From Actinomycetes bacterium (GTDB lineage Bacteria > Actinomycetota > Acidimicrobiia > Acidimicrobiales > Microtrichaceae), in the NCBI GenBank assembly GCA_023423475.1, contig JAFAFN010000308.1, forward strand, positions 1 through 10,160: DNA of 10,160 nucleotides, in the 5' to 3' direction. Positions 6,034 to 10,160 of this stretch are shown here, one piece after another. Below the pieces are notes generated by a model. It did no database searches, was not told the DNA's origin, and saw only the letters and a program-made list of their open reading frames with translations. The stretch's first letter is position 1, and the number at the start of each line of letters is the position of its first letter. The position numbers were made by a program, and so were the translations under genes.

Positions 6034-7074
6034 GTGCGACGTGTCAGCGAACGACGCGTCGGACTGCTCGACCTGACGATCGCCGTCGTGGTCGCGGGCG
6101 GGACGACCGTCGTCGCCACGATCGTCGGGCTCGGCACGGGCACCGGTCCGTTCGTGGCGATGCACGTCGCCTACTTCGGACTCGTCGTCGCCGTCCCGCT
6201 CATCGCCCTGGGCACGCTGGTGCTCGGTCGCCGCGAGCTGCACCCGACCCTCGTGATCGGCGCGGCGGTGTGCCTGCTGCCGGTCCCCTTCGGCATCTAC
6301 GCGTCGCACATCGAGCCCGGATGGTTGCGGCTGGATCGCATCGAGGTCCCCGTCTCGCCGGAGCGCAGCGGGTCCGGCACGGTGCGCGTCGGCGTCCTGT
6401 CGGACATGCAGATGGCGAACGTGGGCGACCACGAGCGACGAGCGGTGCGCGAGCTGATGGCGCAGGAGCCCGACCTCATCCTGGTGCCGGGCGACCTGTT
6501 CCACATGGAGCCCGACCGCTTCGCCGCACGCCTCGACGACCTGCGCTCGTTGTACTCCGAGCTGCACGCGCCGTACGGCGTGTACGTGGTGCCGGGCGAC
6601 GTCGACGGCCTGCCGATGCTCCGACAGGTGATCGAAGGCACCGATCTCGAGCTGCTGCTCGACACGACCACCCGCGTCGACGTCCGCGACCGGCAGCTGC
6701 TGATCGGCGGGCTCGACCTGGAGTTCGGCTCGGCCGAGGCGGCACAGATCCGCGACGAGCTGCTCGCCGAGCCAGCGGACGGGGCGATCGCCGTGCAGTT
6801 CTCGCACCGCCCCGACGCGGTGCTCGAGCTGCCGCCGTCGTCACGAGTCGACCTGACGGTGTCGGGCCACACCCACGGCGGCCAGATCGTGCTGCCGTTG
6901 TTCGGGCCGCCCCTCACGCTGTCCGAGGTGCCCCGCGACGTCGCCCGCGGCGGGCTGCACGAGGTCGACGGCAACCAGATCTACGTGTCGCCCGGCGTCG
7001 GAGCGGAGCGTGGCGGAGCGCCCCAGATCCGGTTCCTCGACCGTCCCTCGGTCGCCGTGCTCGAGGTCGGCTGA
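6034..7074 (+). CDS. Membrane-anchored metallophosphoesterase-like protein with altered active site
   Basis: The protein has 346 residues from the first canonical start (GTG 6034). That GTG has no ribosome site, and coding probably begins further upstream. Hydrophobic segments at about 12-34, 40-64 and 72-90 are followed by a calcineurin-like phosphoesterase domain (about 116-345) resembling the YkuE-type membrane phosphoesterases. The five family motifs are recognisable but not all intact. D124-M-Q126 replaces D-x-H. G153-D154 is normal. G188-D189-V190-D191 replaces G-N-H-D/E, losing the usual metal-bridging Asn and catalytic His. S257-H258-R-P-D and G278-H-T-H-G-G-Q284 are normal. Loss of one His ligand and of the motif-III His suggests changed chemistry or a catalytically weak protein; Asp189 could still hold a metal. 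The domain order predicts a membrane protein with the catalytic domain on one face. It sits 43-115 bases after the YccF gene, so it probably shares a transcript. The substrate is unknown. Confidence 0.88.
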   Translation: MRRVSERRVGLLDLTIAVVVAGGTTVVATIVGLGTGTGPFVAMHVAYFGLVVAVPLIALGTLVLGRRELHPTLVIGAAVCLLPVPFGIYASHIEPGWLRLDRIEVPVSPERSGSGTVRVGVLSDMQMANVGDHERRAVRELMAQEPDLILVPGDLFHMEPDRFAARLDDLRSLYSELHAPYGVYVVPGDVDGLPMLRQVIEGTDLELLLDTTTRVDVRDRQLLIGGLDLEFGSAEAAQIRDELLAEPADGAIAVQFSHRPDAVLELPPSSRVDLTVSGHTHGGQIVLPLFGPPLTLSEVPRDVARGGLHEVDGNQIYVSPGVGAERGGAPQIRFLDRPSVAVLEVG

Positions 7075-7085
7075 GGGTCCGTCAT

Positions 7086-7112
7086 CGAGGGACGCCGCCG
7101 GCGATCGCCTCG
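7086..7112. terminator. Hairpin between convergent genes, possible terminator
   Basis: CGAGG (7086-7090) pairs with CCTCG (7108-7112), and CGCC (7093-7096) with GGCG (7100-7103) inside it, giving a bulged G/C-rich stem between the stops of the convergent phosphoesterase and LLM-oxidoreductase genes. No T-run follows on either strand. Position supports a shared terminator; sequence alone is weak. Confidence 0.3.
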
Positions 7113-7120
7113 GGAACGCG

Positions 7121-8026
7121 TCAGTTCTCGAGGTCGCGGACCGCGGCGTCGATGCGGGCGAGTCGCGCCGGCCAGTCATCGCCGGACGCCACGTCGTCGA
7201 TCGGCGTCACGACGAACTTCGACGCGCCGACGGCGATGAAGGCCTCGATCGACCGCCGCAGTGCGTCGGGCCCCTCGGGCACGATCTTCTCGACCGGGAC
7301 ACCGGGGCGCTGCGCTGCCAGCAGCTCACGCACGCCGTCGTCCAGCGTGCCCTCGGAGTACGGGATCAGCACGCCGAGGTGCTCGGGGTCGATGGAGCGC
7401 CCGTGCTCCGCCGCGGTGGCGGTGACCAGCTCCCAGCCCTTCGCGACGTCCTCCGGTGTGGCGAACGACGGCAACCAGCCGTCGCCGAGTCGACCGGTGC
7501 GGCGCAGCTCGCTCTTCGTCCGCCCGCCCAACCACAGCTCGATCGGTTGCTGCACGGGCGCAGGGCGCAGTCGGACGGACTCGACGTGGAAGCGCTCGCC
7601 GTCGTGGGTGACCTTCTCGCCGGTCCACAGCGAACGCATGAGCTCGATCGCCTCGTCGAACCAGGCGGCTCGCTCGGCGCGGTCGACACCGAAGGCCCGG
7701 TGCTCGACCGGGACGGGCGCGCCGAGCCCGACCGCGGGCAGCAGCCGGCCACCCGAGAGTCGATCCAGGCTCGCGAGCTCCTTGGCGAGCACCACGGGAT
7801 TCCGCCCCGGCAGCACCAGCACCGCCGTGCCGAGCTTCAGTCGGGTGGTGCGACCCGCGGTGAAGGCGAGCGCCACGAGCGGGTCGGGTGCGTCGCCGGT
7901 GAGCCGCTCGGAGAGCCACAACGAGTCGTAACGGAGGTCCTCGAGCGCGTCGACCAGCTCGCCGAAGGGACCGGGCTCGTTCGCGCGGGTCTGGGTACCG
8001 AGTCCGAAGCCGATGCGTACCTTCAA
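7121..8026 (-). CDS. LLM-class (F420-type) oxidoreductase
   Basis: A luciferase-like monooxygenase-fold protein of 301 residues, a usual size. The frame is open to 8341, but homology-like sequence starts at K-V-R-I-G-F-G. The TTG at 8026 is preceded by AGGAG (8033-8037) with a 6-base gap, which settles the start. Family marks are the first strand (3-10), W37-L-S-E40, LKLGTAVLVLPGRNP (63-77), K82-E83, LDRLSGGRL (87-95), a VGLGAP stretch, FDEAIELMRSLWTG, and LWLGG with S-E-L-R-R after it. This pattern is that of bacterial F420-dependent LLM reductases rather than two-subunit luciferases. Cofactor F420 is known in actinomycetes, but FMN use cannot be excluded. The substrate is unknown. It is divergent from the lar operon with a 73-base spacer and converges on the phosphoesterase gene. 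Confidence 0.92.
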   Translation of the reverse strand: MKVRIGFGLGTQTRANEPGPFGELVDALEDLRYDSLWLSERLTGDAPDPLVALAFTAGRTTRLKLGTAVLVLPGRNPVVLAKELASLDRLSGGRLLPAVGLGAPVPVEHRAFGVDRAERAAWFDEAIELMRSLWTGEKVTHDGERFHVESVRLRPAPVQQPIELWLGGRTKSELRRTGRLGDGWLPSFATPEDVAKGWELVTATAAEHGRSIDPEHLGVLIPYSEGTLDDGVRELLAAQRPGVPVEKIVPEGPDALRRSIEAFIAVGASKFVVTPIDDVASGDDWPARLARIDAAVRDLEN

Positions 8027-8032
8027 CTGGTG

Positions 8033-8037
8033 CTCCT
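8033..8037 (-). promoter_or_regulatory. Ribosome binding site that fixes a TTG start
   Basis: AGGAG on the minus strand lies 6 bases before the TTG at 8026. No ATG or GTG in frame nearby has comparable support, so this site decides the start of the LLM oxidoreductase. The same GTCAGGA string also occurs about 22 bases further upstream, at 8058-8064. Confidence 0.75.
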
Positions 8038-8085
8038 GACGTCGGGCATCTCCCCCATCCTGACATCCGGGAGCCGGTCGATCGG

Positions 8086-8091
8086 TACCAT
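8086..8091 (+). promoter_or_regulatory. -10 element of a probable leaderless lar promoter
   Basis: TACCAT fits TANNNT and ends 8 bases before the larE ATG at 8100, with no Shine-Dalgarno sequence between. CTGACA at 8060-8065 matches five of six bases of the -35 consensus, but the 20-base spacing is longer than the usual 16-18. The message likely starts at or within a base or two of the ATG. Confidence 0.5.
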
Positions 8092-8099
8092 CGTCGGCC

Positions 8100-8921
8100 A
8101 TGACCGACTCCGGGGACGATGCCGCACGCCTGCTCGGCGTGCTCGAGTCACTCGGACCGGTCGTCGTCGCCTTCTCCGGTGGCGTCGACTCGTCGCTGCT
8201 CGCGCACGCCGCACTCGACGCGCTCGGAGCGGACCGGGTGCTGGCGGTCACGGCGTCGTCGGCGTCGCTCGCCGACGGGGAGCTCGACCACTGCCGGGAC
8301 CTCGCGGATGCCTGGTCGATGCCGTGGACGAGCGTCGACACCTCCGAGCTGCAGGATCCCCGCTACCTGCGCAACGACGGCGACCGATGCCGCTGGTGCA
8401 AGTCGGCGCTGATGGACCAGCTCGATCCGATCGCTGCCGCACGCGGGGCGACGGTGGTGCTCGGGGTGAACCTCGACGACCTCGACGACCATCGGCCGGG
8501 CCAGCGCGAGGCAGCGGATCGAGGGGCTCGGTTCCCGCTCGTCGAGGCGGAACTCGACAAGGCCTCGATCCGGTCCGTCGCGCGAGCGCGAGGGCTGTCG
8601 GTGTGGGACCGGCCCGCCATGCCGTGCCTGTCGTCGCGACTGCCCTACGGGACCGAGGTGTCGGTCGGTCTGCTGCGGCGCGTCGATCGTGCCGAGGCGA
8701 CGCTGCGCGGCCGGGGCTTCGGCGACCTGCGGGTCCGTCACGTCGGGACGACCGCCCGGATCGAGGTCCCGCTCGCCGAGCTCCCCCGCCTGCGCACGAT
8801 CGAGGACGAGATCGCCGCGGAGCTGCGCTCGTTCGGCTTCGAGCACGTCGAGGTGGACGAGCGCGGGCTGCGCTCGGGGAACCTCAACGAGGCACTCGCC
8901 ATCACGGTCCCGTCGCGATGA
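8100..8921 (+). CDS. larE: LarE, sulfur transferase of nickel-pincer cofactor synthesis
   Basis: The protein has 273 residues, the normal LarE length. The PP-loop ATP-binding motif SGGVDSS is at 26-32; the second half has the P-C-L-S-S-R motif (175-180) and a small C-terminal domain. LarE activates the carboxylate groups of pyridinium-3,5-biscarboxylic acid mononucleotide with ATP and replaces them with thiocarboxylates. In Lactiplantibacillus plantarum LarE the sulfur comes from sacrificed Cys176; here the PCLSSR cysteine is also residue 176. In addition, R-C-R-W-C-K supplies C97 and C100. Three such cysteines mark the LarE group reported to bind a [4Fe-4S] cluster and pass on an extra sulfide, so this enzyme may be catalytic, not self-sacrificing (inference). 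The ATG at 8100 appears leaderless. Its stop overlaps the larB start (ATGA, 8918-8921). Confidence 0.95.
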   Translation: MTDSGDDAARLLGVLESLGPVVVAFSGGVDSSLLAHAALDALGADRVLAVTASSASLADGELDHCRDLADAWSMPWTSVDTSELQDPRYLRNDGDRCRWCKSALMDQLDPIAAARGATVVLGVNLDDLDDHRPGQREAADRGARFPLVEAELDKASIRSVARARGLSVWDRPAMPCLSSRLPYGTEVSVGLLRRVDRAEATLRGRGFGDLRVRHVGTTARIEVPLAELPRLRTIEDEIAAELRSFGFEHVEVDERGLRSGNLNEALAITVPSR

Positions 8922-9622
8922 CCGGCCTGCCGGACGGCACGGGCGACCGGGAGCGCGTCGCCGACCTCGGCCACACCCGGCTCGACCTGGACCGGAGCAG
9001 CCGCACGGGTGTGCCCGAGGCCGTCTACGCCGCGGGCAAGACCCCTGCGCAGTGCGTCGAGATCGTGACGGCGCTGCTCGGCGACGGCGACGAACCGATC
9101 GTGGTCACACGCTGCGACCAGGACCACATCGAAGCGCTCTCACCGCTCGGTCCCGCTGCGGCCACCGGCTCGACGATGACGTGGCGACACCGCCCGACGC
9201 TCGGCGCCGTGTCGGTCGCGGTCGTGTCCGGGGGCACCTCGGACCAGCCGGTCGTCGACGAGTGCGTGGCGACGCTGGGCGCCCACGGCGTGGGCACGAC
9301 CCGGGTTCCTGACGTCGGCGTCGCCGGGCTGCACCGGCTCACCTCGTCGCTCGAGGAGCTCCGGTCCCACGACCTGGTCGTCGCCGTCGCCGGCATGGAG
9401 GCCGCCCTGCCCACCGTGCTCGCAGGGCTGATCAGCGCGCCGATCGTCGCGGTGCCCACCTCGGTCGGCTACGGCTCGACCTTCGACGGGCTGACCGCGC
9501 TGCTGTCGATGCTGTCGTCGTGCGCACCCGGCATCGCGGTCGTCGGCATCGACAACGGCTTCGGCGCCGCGTGCGTCGCACTGCGGATGCTCGCGCTGCG
9601 GGTCGACCGGGAGCAGCCGTGA
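8918..9622 (+). CDS. larB: LarB, NaAD carboxylase/hydrolase of nickel-pincer cofactor synthesis
   Basis: The protein has 234 residues, slightly shorter than characterised LarB (about 246). LarB carboxylates C5 of the pyridinium ring of nicotinic acid adenine dinucleotide and splits the phosphoanhydride, giving the biscarboxylic mononucleotide used by LarE. The N-terminal part has R-x-G-V-P-E-A-V-Y (29-37) with G-K-T. The C-terminal part is the PurE/AIR-carboxylase-like domain: SGGTSD (104-109), an A-G-M-E-A-A-L-P stretch, P-T-S-V-G-Y-G, SSCAPG (200-205) and G-I-D-N-G-F-G-A-A (210-218). C202 in SSCAPG is probably the conserved cysteine that forms the substrate adduct in L. plantarum LarB (C221 there); this equivalence is by motif position. 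The ATG overlaps the larE stop and the TGA overlaps the larC start, so translation of the three is coupled. The frame is open far upstream to 7010, but that is an antisense shadow. Confidence 0.95.
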   Translation: MTGLPDGTGDRERVADLGHTRLDLDRSSRTGVPEAVYAAGKTPAQCVEIVTALLGDGDEPIVVTRCDQDHIEALSPLGPAAATGSTMTWRHRPTLGAVSVAVVSGGTSDQPVVDECVATLGAHGVGTTRVPDVGVAGLHRLTSSLEELRSHDLVVAVAGMEAALPTVLAGLISAPIVAVPTSVGYGSTFDGLTALLSMLSSCAPGIAVVGIDNGFGAACVALRMLALRVDREQP

Positions 9623-10160
9623 CCACGCTCTGGTTCAACCCCGCCGCGGGCGTCGCGGGCGACATGGTGCTGGCGACGCTGCTCGACCTGGGTGCCGACC
9701 AGGAGTTCGTCGTCGACCAGCTCACGGCGCTGGAGTTGCCGGACTGGTCGATCGTCATCGGCCCGACCCGTCGCTGCGAGCTCGTCGCGACCGGGGTCGT
9801 CGTGCGCCACGACGAGTCCCACCACCACCGGAGCTGGTCGAGCATCGACGCGCTGCTCGCCGAACGAGCGGCGACCGACGGCGAGCTGGACCAGAGGGTC
9901 GCCGCCGGGGCGCGGCGGACGTTCCGGGCGCTCGCCGAGGCCGAGGCACGGGTGCACGGCATCGACGTCGACGAGGTGCACTTCCACGAGGTCGGTGCCG
10001 TCGACGCGATCGTCGACATCGTCGGGTCGTGGGCCGCGATGGTCGACCTCGGCGTCGACCGCGTCGTCTCGGCCGCGGTCGGGCTCGGCACCGGGGTGTC
10101 CACGATGTCCCACGGCGACGTCCCCCTCCCGGCCCCGGCGACGCTCGAGCTGCTCCGAGG
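9619..10160 (+). CDS. larC: LarC, nickel insertase of nickel-pincer cofactor synthesis (C-terminus outside window)
   Basis: The first 180 residues are present, from a GTG at 9619 that overlaps the larB stop by four bases (GTGA). The start F-N-P-A-A-G-V-A-G-D-M (6-16) matches the LarC (DUF111) opening F-D-x-x-x-G-(I/V)-(S/A)-G-D-M. A histidine run H68-H69-H70 and the V-H-F-H-E-V-G-A-V-D segment (120-129) carry likely metal-binding residues. LarC inserts nickel into the bisthiocarboxylate product of LarE in a CTP-dependent step, forming the nickel-carbon bond of the mature cofactor. In L. plantarum larC is read by a programmed frameshift (larC1/larC2); the place where that would occur is beyond the window, so whether this gene is one frame cannot be judged. 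Confidence 0.93.
   Translation, partial: MTTLWFNPAAGVAGDMVLATLLDLGADQEFVVDQLTALELPDWSIVIGPTRRCELVATGVVVRHDESHHHRSWSSIDALLAERAATDGELDQRVAAGARRTFRALAEAEARVHGIDVDEVHFHEVGAVDAIVDIVGSWAAMVDLGVDRVVSAAVGLGTGVSTMSHGDVPLPAPATLELLR

Noticed and set aside
7010..9622. An 870-codon open plus-strand frame spanning the LLM gene and larB
   Set aside because: Only its end (8918-9622) is a gene, larB. The rest is antisense to the LLM oxidoreductase or out of frame in larE, is Arg/Pro-rich and has no recognisable domain. Long empty frames are expected at this GC content.
1..10160. CRISPR array, tRNA, rRNA, transposase, phage or defence genes
   Set aside because: No regularly spaced repeats, tRNA-like cloverleaf, transposase motif or phage gene was seen on either strand by reading; this was a visual search only.

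Overview
The window is GC-rich, gene-dense bacterial DNA with strong G/C preference at third codon positions, GTG and TTG starts alongside ATG, 4-base stop/start overlaps, and two genes whose -10-like hexamers sit 7-8 bases before the start codon (probable leaderless mRNAs). With a LLM-class (F420-type) oxidoreductase and an EthD/SDR pair, this points to an actinomycete-like organism (Actinomycetota, possibly Acidimicrobiia). The lineage is inferred from style and not proven.

Layout. Bases 1-1150 (minus) hold the N-terminal 383 residues of a multi-membrane GT-C-type glycosyltransferase that runs off the left edge. A 227-base divergent spacer with an 8-bp inverted repeat separates it from a secreted lipoprotein of unknown function (1378-2505, plus). 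Convergent to that is a polytopic membrane protein (3694-2528, minus), preceded by an EthD-domain protein and an SDR dehydrogenase overlapping by 4 bases (4934-3784, minus). Divergent from the EthD gene, only 43 bases away, begins a plus-strand run: a stand-alone cyclic-nucleotide-binding-domain protein (4978-5430), a YccF-type two-repeat membrane protein (5505-5918), and a membrane-anchored metallophosphoesterase-like protein with altered active-site residues (about 5962/6034-7074). A LLM-class oxidoreductase follows on the minus strand (8026-7121).

The right end (8100-10160, plus) carries larE-larB-larC, joined by 4-base overlaps (ATGA, then GTGA). These three genes encode the pathway to the nickel-pincer nucleotide cofactor of lactate racemase-type enzymes: LarB carboxylates and cleaves the NaAD precursor, LarE adds sulfur, and LarC inserts nickel. 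The LarE has three cysteines (C97, C100, C176), matching the class thought to use a Fe-S cluster for sulfur delivery. No larA-type client enzyme is in the window, so the enzyme served is unknown. LarC is cut by the right edge.

No tRNA, rRNA, CRISPR array, insertion sequence or phage gene was seen. No stretch over 300 bases lacks a gene; the largest spacer is 1151-1377. The points most worth a second look are the degenerate phosphoesterase and its missing canonical start, the possible CNBD-YccF-phosphoesterase module, the three-cysteine LarE in an operon without a visible client, and the unassigned lipoprotein family.
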